Translations under genes and position numbers: made by a program
Part shown: positions 17,258 to 31,231 of the stretch, piece after piece
Layout of the letters: each line of letters starts with the position of its first letter
Numbering within the stretch: position 1 is the stretch's first letter
Assembly (NCBI RefSeq): GCF_020410765.1
Contig: NZ_CP084541.1
Span: 1,111,001-1,175,000, forward strand
Source of the DNA: Streptomyces marincola
GTDB lineage: Bacteria; Actinomycetota; Actinomycetes; Streptomycetales; Streptomycetaceae
Reading direction: 5' to 3'
DNA: 64,000 nt
Notes under the pieces: model-generated
Seen by the model: only the letters and a program-made list of their open reading frames with translations
What the model was told of the DNA's origin: nothing
Database searches by the model: none

Positions 17258-17629
17258 TCAGAGGCGGTCTTGCGCGGTCCCGCCTTTGCCCTGCGCTTCG
17301 TTGGCGAGTGTTTCGTGGTGGCGGATGACCTCGGCGATGATGAAGTTCAGCAGCTTCTCGGCGAAGGCCGGATCGAGTTTGGCGTTTTCCGCGAGCTCCC
17401 GGAGGCGGGTGATCTGGCGGGCCTCGCGGGCCGGGTCGGCGGCGGGGAGGCTGTGCCTGGCCTTGAGCCGGCCGACGCGCTGGGTGGCCTTGAAGCGCTC
17501 GGCGAGGATGTGCACGATCGCCGCGTCGATGTTGTCGATGCTGTCCCGGAGCGTTGCCAGTTCGTCGCGCACGTCCTGGGTCAGTTCCCCGGGCGCCGGG
17601 GCGTTGTTTCCGGCACTGCTGCTGTCCAT
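17258..17629 (-). CDS. Chorismate mutase (AroQ type)
   Basis: 123 residues from the ATG at 17629, which lies 7 bases after a TAGGGT box (leaderless). The helical AroQ fold is recognisable: 'ELATLRDSIDNIDAAIVHILAERFKATQRVGRLKARHSLP', with the Arg and Lys used for chorismate binding, then 'DPAREARQITRLRELAENAKLDPAFAEKLLNFIIAEVIRHHE'. It rearranges chorismate to prephenate at the branch to Phe and Tyr, competing with TrpE (40632) for the same substrate. Free-standing, with no fused dehydratase or dehydrogenase. Confidence 0.93.
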   Translation of the reverse strand: MDSSSAGNNAPAPGELTQDVRDELATLRDSIDNIDAAIVHILAERFKATQRVGRLKARHSLPAADPAREARQITRLRELAENAKLDPAFAEKLLNFIIAEVIRHHETLANEAQGKGGTAQDRL

Positions 17630-17636
17630 GGGGGCC

Positions 17637-17642
17637 ACCCTA
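17637..17642 (-). promoter_or_regulatory. Leaderless-type -10 element of the chorismate mutase gene
   Basis: TAGGGT on the minus strand, exactly 7 bases before the ATG at 17629. This decides the start in favour of the inner ATG rather than the GTG three codons upstream, which overlaps the hexamer. Confidence 0.55.
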
Positions 17643-17787
17643 TGCTGCCCGAGGTGATCGCTACTGTGCGGTGCCCTGTGATCGTTTGCCCCGATCCGAT
17701 CGCCCTGGGGCGCTTCCGCCGATCCTGGCCGTCGTCGCGGTGAACCGCGTTTCTCGCATCCGGTGATCGTCCTCGTGGGTCCCCGGG

Positions 17788-18020
17788 GTGGACGGACGCG
17801 GAGGCAGGCGCTCGGCGAACGGCAGGACGGCCGCCGTCAGACTGGTGCACGCCGAGTTGGCGGCCGACGCGGAGTTCCGCCGCCGCTTCCGGCACGAGGT
17901 GGCCGCCGCGCGGCGGTCAGCGGCCGGTGGACCGCGCCGGTCCTCGACAGCGACACGGACTCGGCGGTGCTGTGGGTCGCGGTCGGCTAGGTGCCGGGGC
18001 CCTCGTTGGCCCATACGGCA
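17788..18020 (+). pseudogene. Decayed fragment of a Ser/Thr protein kinase gene
   Basis: Translated in two frames, the fragment reads like a Streptomyces Hanks-type kinase N-lobe: 'RSANGRTAAVRLVHAELAADAEFRRRFRHEVAAAR' then 'VSGRWTAPVLDSDTDSAVLWVAVG' then 'VPGPSLA'. The frames are joined by a one-base deletion between 17915 and 17916, inside an Arg codon. A TAG at 17988-17990 replaces what should be an aromatic codon before VPGP. The ATP-binding lysine expected in 'VAVKLVH' is Arg here. Start, activation loop and C-lobe are missing. The stretch from 17639 to 18115 holds no other convincing gene. Confidence 0.7.
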
Positions 18021-18115
18021 CCTGCGGTCAGGTCCTGGGCCGGTGGAACGCGCCGGGCCTGGCCGTTGGGTCCGCGACCGTCAACGCCGGGGCGCGGCCC
18101 GCGCGTTCCTCGGAG

Positions 18116-18943
18116 TCAGCGGATCGCCCCGGCCGCGAGCCCGCCGGCGAGCCTGCGCTGCACCAGGACGAAGAAGACCAGCACCGGCAGCGTGATGAGG
18201 GTGGAGCCGGCCATGACCGCGCCCCAGTCGGTGCCGTACTGGCCGAAGAAGCGGTGCAGGCCGACGGCCGCGGTGTACCTGGCGTCGTCCTGCATGAAGA
18301 CGAACGCGAACACGAACTCGTTCCAGGCGGTGATGAACGCGAAGATGCTGGTGGCCACGAGCCCTGGCGCCACCAGCGGCAGCAGGACCGACCGGAACAT
18401 GCGCCACCAGCCGCAGCCGTCGAGGTAGGCGGCCTCCTCGACCTCCTGCGGCACGGCGGCGACGAACCCGCGCAGCGTCCAGACCGCGAAGGGCAGCGAG
18501 AACGCCAGGTAGACGACGGTGAGGCCGATGAGGCTGTTGAGCAGCCGCAGGTCGCGCATCTGGAGGAACAGCGGGATGACGAGCGCTTCGAGCGGCACCA
18601 TCTGCACCATCAGGATCATCACCAGCACCTTCGTCCGCAGCCGGAACCGGAAGCGGGCCACGGCGACGGCGGCGAAGAGGGCGAGCGCCCCGGAGAGCAG
18701 GACCGTGCCGAGCCCGACCAGCGCGGAGTTGGCCAGGTAGCGGGAGAAGTCCCCCTCGTCCAGCACGTGTCCGAAGTGGTCGAAAGTGATCCCGGAGGGC
18801 AGCACGTCGGAGCCGCGCCGGCCGGCCGCGGGGTCGAACGCCGAGGACACCATCCAGTAGACGGGGAACAGCGTGAAGGCCAGGAGCGCCGCCACGGCCG
18901 CCCCCAGGCCCAGTCGCCCGGCGCGGGAGGTGCGGCGCGTCAT
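18116..18943 (-). CDS. Carbohydrate ABC transporter permease (MalG type)
   Basis: 275 residues, six predicted membrane segments beginning at 'LGLGAAVAALLAFTLFPVYWMVSSAF'. The coupling loop 'VPQEVEEAAYLDGCGWWRMFRSVLLPL' is the EAA motif that contacts the ATPase. Together with the next gene it forms a sugar channel. Its ATG at 18943 overlaps the upstream permease by 4 bases. No ATPase gene follows; in Streptomyces such operons commonly share the ATPase MsiK, encoded elsewhere. Confidence 0.93.
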   Translation of the reverse strand: MTRRTSRAGRLGLGAAVAALLAFTLFPVYWMVSSAFDPAAGRRGSDVLPSGITFDHFGHVLDEGDFSRYLANSALVGLGTVLLSGALALFAAVAVARFRFRLRTKVLVMILMVQMVPLEALVIPLFLQMRDLRLLNSLIGLTVVYLAFSLPFAVWTLRGFVAAVPQEVEEAAYLDGCGWWRMFRSVLLPLVAPGLVATSIFAFITAWNEFVFAFVFMQDDARYTAAVGLHRFFGQYGTDWGAVMAGSTLITLPVLVFFVLVQRRLAGGLAAGAIR

Positions 18944-19908
18944 GGTTCGTCCCCTTCCCGGGCGAGCGTGCGGACGTACACGACGGTGACGGCGAGCAGC
19001 AGCAGCGTCAGCAGCACGGCGATGGCCGAGCCGGTGCCGTACTCGTTGCGGCTGAAGGACTGGATGTAGGACCAGACGCCGAGGTTGAGCACGTCCTCGT
19101 TCGCGCCGGCGCCCCCCGGCATCAGGTAGATCTGCGCGAAGACCTTGACGTCCCAGATGATGGACAGGAGCGTGACCACGGTGAACGCCGGCCTGATGGC
19201 CGGGACGGTGATCAGCCGAAAGCGCTGCCAGGGCCCGGCGCCGTCGCACAGCGCCGCCTCGGGCAGTTCCCTGGGGATGGTGAGCAGCGCGGCGTAGAGC
19301 GTGACGGCGACGAACGGGAAGCCGTGGTGGACGACGTTGAGGGTGGCGATGGCGTAGAACGACCAGCGTTCGGTGAACCAGTTGGTCTCGCGGGGCTCGA
19401 TCAGGCCCAGCCCGTCGAGGCCGCCGCTGACGACGCCGTCCAGCGGGTCGAAGATCCAGATCCACACGTAGGTGCCGGTCACGGCCGGCATGGCCCAGGC
19501 GCTCATGATGGCGGTGGAGCAGATGACGCGCCAGGTGCGGCCGAGGCGGGTGAGGAGCAGGGCGACGAGGGTGCCGAGGACGAGGGTGAGCGCCACGCAG
19601 GCGAACGCGAACAGCACCGTGTTGGGCAGCACCCGCGTCCACAGGAACGAGTCCCCGAGCAGGTCGCGGTAGTTGTCGAGTCCGGTCCAGTTGTTCTCGC
19701 CGGTGTTGATCTGGCGCAGCCCGTAGTCCTGGAACGACACGAGCAGGACACGCACCAGCGGCCAGAACAGCAGCACCGCGAGCACGAGCAGGGCCGGCGC
19801 GAGCAGTAACCAGGGCCGCAGCGCGCGCCCCCACGCGCTACGACGCGCGGCGCCCGAAGCGCGTGGTGGGCGCGCGGGCCGGGCCCGGGCGCCGGGGTCA
19901 GCCGTCAA
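18940..19908 (-). CDS. Carbohydrate ABC transporter permease (MalF type), with TTA codon
   Basis: 322 residues. A basic N-terminus precedes the first membrane segment 'WLLLAPALLVLAVLLFWPLVRVLLVSF'; five more follow, with EAA loop 'IPRELPEAALCDGAGPWQRFRLITVPAIRPA'. Codon for the first Leu of 'WLLLAP' is TTA (complement at 19807-19809), rare in this genome; in Streptomyces TTA is read only by the bldA tRNA, so production may be linked to development. The 3' neighbour overlaps by 4 bases and the substrate-binding gene by 11. Confidence 0.93.
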   Translation of the reverse strand: MTADPGARARPARPPRASGAARRSAWGRALRPWLLLAPALLVLAVLLFWPLVRVLLVSFQDYGLRQINTGENNWTGLDNYRDLLGDSFLWTRVLPNTVLFAFACVALTLVLGTLVALLLTRLGRTWRVICSTAIMSAWAMPAVTGTYVWIWIFDPLDGVVSGGLDGLGLIEPRETNWFTERWSFYAIATLNVVHHGFPFVAVTLYAALLTIPRELPEAALCDGAGPWQRFRLITVPAIRPAFTVVTLLSIIWDVKVFAQIYLMPGGAGANEDVLNLGVWSYIQSFSRNEYGTGSAIAVLLTLLLLAVTVVYVRTLAREGDEP

Positions 19909-21205
19909 AGGTCTCGTCCATGGCCGCGGCGGCCTCCTCCGCGGCCCGCCGGGGCGTCGCGTCGCCGGAGAGGATCGACTGGAGCATGCCCTGGACGATC
20001 TGTTCGCCCTGGACGGCGCCGTACCGTTCGGTCACGGGAAGGGAGGCGCCGGCTTCGAGGAGCTGCCGGGCGAACGGGGCGACGAGCGGTTCGCCGCGCC
20101 GCACGACCTCTTCGAGCGGGGACTGCCGGCCGGGGAAGTACCCGGACTGCTCCGCCCAGGCGGCGGCGTGTTCCCCGGTGCTCATCATGGTGATGAGTTC
20201 CCAGGCGAGTTCGGGCTCGTCGCTGCCGAACTCGCCGAGCAGCGAACCGCCGACGAACGAGGGGCTGAGGCCGCCGTCGCGGCCTGGCACGGGGACGACG
20301 CCGAGGCGTTCGGCCCACGCGGCGTCCTCGGCGATCAGGGTGTTCACCGTCCAGTTGCCGTTGATGACCATGGCGGCGTCGCCGTCGCGGAAGCTCTGGA
20401 GCTGGTCGGTCTCCAGCCAGGTCTCGGCGGCGGCGACCGAGAGGCCGTCCTCGGTGGCGAGCGAGGTGTAGAACTCGATGCCCTCGACGGCCTCCGGCTC
20501 GTCGAGTGTCGAGCGCCACCGGCCGTCGCCGGTCCGCTCGGCGATCTCCCCGCCCGCGCCCCACACGAAGGGGTACAGGCCGTACTCGCTGCCGCCGCTG
20601 ACGGGGAACGGGATCATGTCCGGTTCGAGCTCGCCCAGCCGCAGGGCGACGTCGCGGAGTTCGTCCCACGTGGTGGGCGGCGACAGGCCGTGTTCCGCGA
20701 AGATGTCGGCCCGGTACATGAGGGAGCGGATGCCGGCGTACCAGGGCATGCCGTAGGTGGCGCCGTCGATCCTGGCGGCCTCGTACAGGCCGGGGACCAG
20801 GTCGTCGCCGAGTCCGCTCTCCTCGATGTTCGCCGAGAGGTCGGTCAGGGCGCCCGCGGCGCCGAACTCGGCGGCCCAGGTGGTGCCGATCTCGGCGACG
20901 TCGGGGAGTTCACCGCCCGCCATGGCGGTGGTGAACCGGTCGTGGGCGTCGGCCCACTGGATGAACTGCACGTCGAGCGTGGCGCCGGTCCGCCGCGCGA
21001 ACGCGGCGGCGAGGTCTGCCGCCCAGGGTTCGGCGTCGGGGTTGGTGCCCTCCATGAGCCAGACGTCGAGCGTGGGGCCCTCACCGCCCGCCGCGCCGCC
21101 GGAGTCCCCGCAGCCGGTGGCCAGGCCGAGGGTGAGCGCCGCGAGGCCGGCGGCCAGGCGCCGCCGGGCGGGGCGGGAGGTGCGTTCCCCGGTGGACTGC
21201 CGCAT
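19898..21205 (-). CDS. Sugar ABC transporter substrate-binding lipoprotein
   Basis: 435 residues. Twin-arginine-rich start, hydrophobic segment and lipobox LATGC indicate a lipid-anchored extracytoplasmic protein. Family 1 solute-binding features: 'DVWLMEGTNPDAEPWAADLAAAFARRTGATLDVQFIQWADAHDRFTTAMAGGELPDVAEIGTTW', later 'GDAAMVINGNWTVNTL' and 'WELITMMSTGEHAAAWAEQSGYFPGR'. First gene of the three-gene importer. Ligand is unknown; the family covers many oligosaccharides such as maltose, cellobiose, chitobiose and xylobiose. Confidence 0.92.
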   Translation of the reverse strand: MRQSTGERTSRPARRRLAAGLAALTLGLATGCGDSGGAAGGEGPTLDVWLMEGTNPDAEPWAADLAAAFARRTGATLDVQFIQWADAHDRFTTAMAGGELPDVAEIGTTWAAEFGAAGALTDLSANIEESGLGDDLVPGLYEAARIDGATYGMPWYAGIRSLMYRADIFAEHGLSPPTTWDELRDVALRLGELEPDMIPFPVSGGSEYGLYPFVWGAGGEIAERTGDGRWRSTLDEPEAVEGIEFYTSLATEDGLSVAAAETWLETDQLQSFRDGDAAMVINGNWTVNTLIAEDAAWAERLGVVPVPGRDGGLSPSFVGGSLLGEFGSDEPELAWELITMMSTGEHAAAWAEQSGYFPGRQSPLEEVVRRGEPLVAPFARQLLEAGASLPVTERYGAVQGEQIVQGMLQSILSGDATPRRAAEEAAAAMDETFDG

Positions 21206-21300
21206 GGCCGCTCCCCTCCGCGCGGGCCGGTGGTCACCGGCCGGACGCGCGTCGATTGTGGCAGTGCGGCAGCGGAGGCCACCAGAGCGTCACATCACGG

Positions 21301-21312
21301 AACGGCACCGTT
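21301..21312. promoter_or_regulatory. Palindrome upstream of the sugar ABC operon
   Basis: AACGGCACCGTT, an inverted repeat of 5 bp around CA, 95 bases upstream of the lipoprotein start. Possible operator. The rest of 21206-21480 shows only the gltD terminator. Confidence 0.3.
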
Positions 21313-21398
21313 TGTGGGCTGGACCACTGGCGGGTCGCGGCCCGGGAGCGGAACGGCGGCGGGGGCGCGGCGGGGCGGGATGGGGGCGGACATGGCGC

Positions 21399-21432
21399 GG
21401 CGCCCGCTCTCGGTCGGGGAGAGGCGGGCGCC
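21399..21432 (-). terminator. Hairpin terminator after gltD
   Basis: Long stem GGCGCCCGC plus TCTC (21399-21411) with GAGA plus GCGGGCGCC (21419-21432), interrupted by one bulged base, placed about 50 bases after the gltD stop. Confidence 0.65.
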
Positions 21433-21480
21433 GTGCCGGTGTCCGCACGCCGTTGTGCGGAACGCTGCGGGGTGGTGCGC

Positions 21481-27490
<6,010 letters not shown>

Positions 27491-27559
27491 CGGCTCTCCC
27501 GTCGTCGTCTTGGTGTGTGGCTGTTCCGAGGGACGACGTTGGCCCTGGCGTACGTTAAA

Positions 27560-27575
27560 TTTTCGTGCAGGTTAC
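27560..27575 (-). promoter_or_regulatory. GlnR-like binding site upstream of gltB
   Basis: On the minus strand GTAAC-N6-GAAAA, matching 5/5 and 4/5 of the GlnR a-b half-sites (GTNAC-N6-GAAAC), followed after six bases by a weaker GTACG. About 70 bases before the gltB start. GlnR is the actinobacterial nitrogen regulator, so control of gltBD would make sense. Inference only. Confidence 0.4.
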
Positions 27576-27901
27576 ACGATGCCCCGGTTCCCGGGAAGCG
27601 GATACCACTGTCCACGATACGGACTCTTGCCGCGGGCTGGTGCCGGAGTTGGCGCGGTATCGACCGCTTGCGCTCCGGGGGCCGGTGCGGGCGCCGACGC
27701 TCGCAGGGACGACAAGCACATGCCCGCCGACAAGCAACTGAAACCACAAGGAAACAAAACTCACCCTGGAGCACCCCTGCGCGACACTGCGCAGTCATAA
27801 GCGGTCCACACGGGTCGGGCGCGCGGGCGGCCGGTACCGGCTGCCCGGAGTGCGAACGCCCGGGGCCCTGCGCGCATTCCGCGGCCGGTCCCGCACGCGG
27901 A

Positions 27902-27927
27902 ACGGCCCGGCGCGAACGCCGGGCCGT
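27902..27927 (-). terminator. Hairpin terminator after lgt
   Basis: Perfect 11-bp stem ACGGCCCGGCG (27902-27912) and CGCCGGGCCGT (27917-27927) with loop CGAA, 22 bases past the lgt stop. Confidence 0.8.
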
Positions 27928-27949
27928 GGGGTGGAGGGGTCCGCCGGGG

Positions 27950-28969
27950 CTACTGCTTGGCCGCCTCGGCCCCTGTGCCGTCGCCGGACGCCCCGGCCGA
28001 GGCGTTCTTCCTCAGCTCCGGCTTGTCCGCCGGCTTGTCCTGCTTCGCTTCCCGCTTCCCGTCCTCGGCCCCCGCCGGCTTCTCGTCCCGCTCGGCCCCC
28101 GGCTCCTGCGCCGCGGACTTCTCCGCCGCCGCGCCGTCGGCGGCATCGTCGTCGTCCGGCGCGGCCGGCTCGACCTGCTCCTCGCGGCCCGGGGCGCGGC
28201 GCGCGGAGATCACGAAGTAGGCCACGGCGGCGAGGAACACGACGAGCGAGGTCCAGTTGTTCAGCCGGAGGCCGAGGAACTCGTGCGCCTCGTCGATGCG
28301 CAGGTACTCGATCCAGAACCGGCCCGCCGTGTAGCCGGCCACGTACAGCGCGAAGGCCCGCCCGTGCCCGAGCCGGAAGCGCCGGTCGGCCCAGATGACC
28401 AGGACGCCGACGCCCACGCACCACAGCGACTCGTACAGGAACGTCGGGTGGAACGTGCCGTTGTCCAGCCCGTTGTCGATCTCCACGGCCCACGGCACGT
28501 CCGTGGCCCGGCCGTACAGCTCCTGGTTGAACCAGTTGCCCCAGCGCCCGATGGCCTGCGCGAACGCGATGCCGGGGGCGATCGCGTCCGCCATGGGCGG
28601 CAGCGCGATCCCCCGGCGGCGGCAGGCGATCCACGCGCCGACCGCGCCGCCCGCGACGGCACCCCAGATGCCGATGCCGCCGTCCCAGATCCTGAAGGCG
28701 TCGACCCAGTCGCGGCCGTCGCCGAAGTAGAGCTGGTAGTCGGTGACCACGTGGTAGATCCGGGCACCGATCAGGCCGAACGGCACCGCCCACACGGCGA
28801 TGTCGGCGACCGTGCCCGGCCTACCGCCGCGCTTGACCCAGCGGCGACCGCCGAGCCAGATGGCGACGAAGACACCGATGATGATGCACAGCGCGTAGTA
28901 GCGGAGCTCGCGCGGTCCGAGATCGATCCCGCTCTCGCTCGGGCTGGGAAAGGCGGCAAGGATGTCCAT
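27950..28969 (-). CDS. lgt: Prolipoprotein diacylglyceryl transferase
   Basis: 339 residues. Transfers diacylglycerol from phosphatidylglycerol to the lipobox Cys of prelipoproteins such as LivJ and the two sugar-binding proteins here. Multi-pass membrane protein; the Lgt signature 'AIGRWGNWFNQELYGRATDVPWAVEI' and the catalytic-face 'YYALCIIIGVFVAIWLGGRR' are intact, with 'HPTFLYESLW' and 'GRAFALYVAGYTAGRFWIEYLR'. A hydrophilic tail of about 80 residues rich in Glu, Asp, Ala and Lys follows the last membrane segment, as in other actinobacterial Lgt. Confidence 0.97.
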   Translation of the reverse strand: MDILAAFPSPSESGIDLGPRELRYYALCIIIGVFVAIWLGGRRWVKRGGRPGTVADIAVWAVPFGLIGARIYHVVTDYQLYFGDGRDWVDAFRIWDGGIGIWGAVAGGAVGAWIACRRRGIALPPMADAIAPGIAFAQAIGRWGNWFNQELYGRATDVPWAVEIDNGLDNGTFHPTFLYESLWCVGVGVLVIWADRRFRLGHGRAFALYVAGYTAGRFWIEYLRIDEAHEFLGLRLNNWTSLVVFLAAVAYFVISARRAPGREEQVEPAAPDDDDAADGAAAEKSAAQEPGAERDEKPAGAEDGKREAKQDKPADKPELRKNASAGASGDGTGAEAAKQ

Positions 28970-29041
28970 GGTGCCCCTGACGCTACCCTGCCCCCGCGCG
29001 CGGACGGAATCCGCCCGGCCCGTCGGGGCGTGTGTCAGGCA

Positions 29042-29791
29042 TCAGCCCTCCGATCCGGCGATCTCCTCGACGCGCTCGCGCAGCCGCTCGGGTGTGAGGG
29101 GCTCGTCGGCGGCCCCGTAGATGTCCTCCCCCTGGAGCAGCACCGTGGGCGTTCCGGTGAAGTCGGAGTCGAGGAAGCCGGCGTTGGCGCTGCTCACCCA
29201 CTCCTCGTGCGAGCCGTCCTCCACGCACGAGCGGAACGACGCCGTGTCGAGGCCGTCGACGTCGCCTGCCAGGTCGATCAGGCGGGCCTTGTCGGCGAAC
29301 GCGTCGTCGCTCTCGGCCGGCTGATGCGCGAACAGCAGGTCGTGGTACTCCTGGAAGGCGCCGGCGTCCCGGGCGCACAGGGCGGCGTTCGCGGCGAACT
29401 TCGAGCCGTTGCCTCCCATGTTGCCGTCGATGATCGACACCAGGTGGTAGTCGACGCGCAGCTTGCCCTCGTCCGTCAGGTCGCGGATGGTCTCGCCGAA
29501 GGTGTTCTCGAACTGGCCGCAGGCCGGGCAGCGGAAGTCCTCGTAGATGGCCATCGTGGCGGGGGCCGAGGTCTCGCCCACGGCGATCGGCTCGGCCGCC
29601 GGGGCGTTCTCCCCGTCGTCGCCGCCGTTCGCCGCGATGACGCCGATCCCGGTGGCGACGGCCAGCACGGCCACGGCTGTCCCGGCGACCTTGGCCGAGC
29701 GCTTGCGCCGCTCCGCGGCCCGTTCCCGTTCCCGCTCCTCGCGCAGCCGTTCGCGGGCGCTGCGCCTGCCCTCTCGATTCCCTTGGCTCAC
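29042..29791 (-). CDS. Membrane-anchored DsbA-like thiol oxidoreductase
   Basis: 249 residues from a GTG at 29791; no ribosome site is evident, and longer in-frame starts look like antisense sequence. A very basic N-terminus ('REGRRSARERLREERERERAAERRKR') is followed by one membrane segment (about 31-52), so the rest faces outside. The thioredoxin-like domain has the active site CPAC in 'YEDFRCPACGQFENTFGE', a long helical insertion, and the cis-Pro loop 'FTGTPTVLLQGEDIYG'. Family members form or isomerise disulfides in secreted proteins. Faces lgt in tandem and diverges from the membrane protein gene at 29886. Confidence 0.9.
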   Translation of the reverse strand: MSQGNREGRRSARERLREERERERAAERRKRSAKVAGTAVAVLAVATGIGVIAANGGDDGENAPAAEPIAVGETSAPATMAIYEDFRCPACGQFENTFGETIRDLTDEGKLRVDYHLVSIIDGNMGGNGSKFAANAALCARDAGAFQEYHDLLFAHQPAESDDAFADKARLIDLAGDVDGLDTASFRSCVEDGSHEEWVSSANAGFLDSDFTGTPTVLLQGEDIYGAADEPLTPERLRERVEEIAGSEG

Positions 29792-29872
29792 GCCATGGGC
29801 CAACGACCCCGGCCCGGCCAGGACACGCCCGGCACGCGGATCGGAAGGCCGGGCCGCGGGAGCCCGCGCGCC

Positions 29873-29878
29873 TACCGT
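29873..29878 (+). promoter_or_regulatory. Leaderless-type -10 element
   Basis: TACCGT, 7 bases (GAGCCGG) before the GTG at 29886. It decides that start over an overlapping GTG at 29877. Confidence 0.5.
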
Positions 29879-29885
29879 GAGCCGG

Positions 29886-31208
29886 GTGATCGCTCGCAAG
29901 ACCGCTCCCGACCTGCTGGCGGCGGCCCTGGCGGTGCTGCTGTTCGCCGCCGCGGCCGTCGTCGGGGCCGCCATCAACGACGACGGCGTGCTGGTGCTGA
30001 AGTGGCCGCCGCTGTTCGCCCGCTGGGAGCCGCATGCCGGTCCCGGCACCCCGGCCGCGCTGCTGGTGGCGGGACTGGTCCTGCTGTACGGCCCGCCGCT
30101 GGCGCGGCGGCTGCCGTGGCGCTGGCTGCCGCCCGCCGCCTGGTGCGCGTCCATGGCGTGGATCTGGTCGCTCGCGCTGGTCGACGGCTGGCGGCGCGGG
30201 GTGGCCAGGCGGCTGGCCTACGGGCACGAGTACCTGACGGCGCTGGACGACATCGACGGGATCGGCCCGTTCCTGCGCACGTTCACCGACCACATCCCGA
30301 TGGACTCGCAGGACAACTGGCCGGCGCACGTCGCCGGGCACCCGCCGGCCGCGACGCTCACGTTCGTGCTGCTCGACCGGGTGGGCCTGGGCGGCGGGGC
30401 GTGGGCGGCGGCGTTCTGCGTCACCACCGCGGCGAGCGCGGCGGCGGCCGTGCTGATCGCGGTGCGGGCGCTCGCGGGCGAGCGGCTGGCGCGGCGGGCG
30501 GCGCCGTTCGTGGTGCTCGCGCCCTCGGCGGTGTGGCTCGGGGTGTCGGCGGACGGCTGGTTCACGGCCGTGGCCGCCTGGGCGCTGGCCCTGCTCGCGC
30601 TGGCCGCGACCGGCGCGGTGCGCGCGCCGCGGGCCGCCGCGCTCGGCGCGGGCGTGCTGGCGGGCTGTCTGCTCTACCTCTCCTACGGCCTGGTGCTCAT
30701 GGCCCTGGTGGCCGCAGCGGTGCTGTGGCTCGCGCGCGACGCGCGCCCGCTGCCCTGGCTGGTGCTCGGCGCCGTGCCGTGGGTGGCGGGCTTCACGGCG
30801 GCCGGGTTCTGGTGGTACGACGGCTACGAGACGCTGGTGGGCCGCTACTACGAGGGGGCGGGCGGGCAGCGGCCCTACGCCTACTTCGTCTGGGCGAACC
30901 CGGCGGTCCAGGTGGCGTCCGTCGGCCTGGCGACCGTGGCGGGCCTGCGCCGCGCGGGCACGCGTCCCGTCCGCCGGGACGCGCGGCGGCGTGCCCTGGC
31001 CGTGCTGGTCGCCTCGGCGCTCGCGGCCATGCTGCTCGCGAACCTGTCGGGCATGAGCAAGGCCGAGACCGAACGGATCTGGCTGCCGTTCGCGCTGTGG
31101 CTCCTGCCCGCGGCGGCGCTGCTCCCGGCCCGGCACACCCGGTGGTGGCTGGCCGCGCAGGCCGCGCTCGCGCTCGCCGTCAACCATCTGTGGCTCACCC
31201 GCTGGTGA
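29886..31208 (+). CDS. Multi-pass membrane protein, possible GT-C glycosyltransferase
   Basis: 440 residues, about 10-11 hydrophobic segments. The first extracytoplasmic loop is long and ends with 'NWPAHVAGHPPAATLTFVLLDRVG', resembling the 'HPPG' loop after the first membrane helix in lipid-linked-sugar-dependent GT-C enzymes. A conserved 'FWWYDGYETLVGRYYEGAGGQRPYAYFVWANPAVQ' loop and 'SGMSKAETERIWLPF' near the end are also notable. No family name is certain. It neighbours a GT2/TIGR04282/methyltransferase cassette, which supports a role in glycan or lipid assembly, but that is inference. Confidence 0.6.
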   Translation: MIARKTAPDLLAAALAVLLFAAAAVVGAAINDDGVLVLKWPPLFARWEPHAGPGTPAALLVAGLVLLYGPPLARRLPWRWLPPAAWCASMAWIWSLALVDGWRRGVARRLAYGHEYLTALDDIDGIGPFLRTFTDHIPMDSQDNWPAHVAGHPPAATLTFVLLDRVGLGGGAWAAAFCVTTAASAAAAVLIAVRALAGERLARRAAPFVVLAPSAVWLGVSADGWFTAVAAWALALLALAATGAVRAPRAAALGAGVLAGCLLYLSYGLVLMALVAAAVLWLARDARPLPWLVLGAVPWVAGFTAAGFWWYDGYETLVGRYYEGAGGQRPYAYFVWANPAVQVASVGLATVAGLRRAGTRPVRRDARRRALAVLVASALAAMLLANLSGMSKAETERIWLPFALWLLPAAALLPARHTRWWLAAQAALALAVNHLWLTRW

Positions 31209-31231
31209 GGCGGGCCGCGCCGGGGCTGATT

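Larger units (their letters stand above)
27491..27949. other. gltB upstream region
   Basis: 459 bases between gltB and lgt. Contains a GlnR-like a/b box (27560-27575) and the lgt terminator (27902-27927). A minus-strand reading frame of about 60 codons ending near 27572 has only moderate third-position GC and no clear ribosome site, so I do not call it a gene. Confidence 0.5.

Noticed and set aside
12991..17328. Open plus-strand frame of about 1445 codons
   Set aside because: Gly/Val/Ala/Glu low-complexity product opposite DesA-like and pepN genes; a GC shadow.
18030..18110. Short plus-strand segment 'GPYGTCGQVLGRWNAPGLAVGSATVNAG' after the kinase remnant
   Set aside because: Looks protein-like but has no start, ribosome site or family match I can defend; may be more pseudogene debris.
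27572..27757. Minus-strand frame of about 60 codons, Pro/Ala-rich, ending before the gltB promoter region
   Set aside because: Moderate GC at third positions, TTG or unsupported ATG start, no ribosome site, no recognisable domain.
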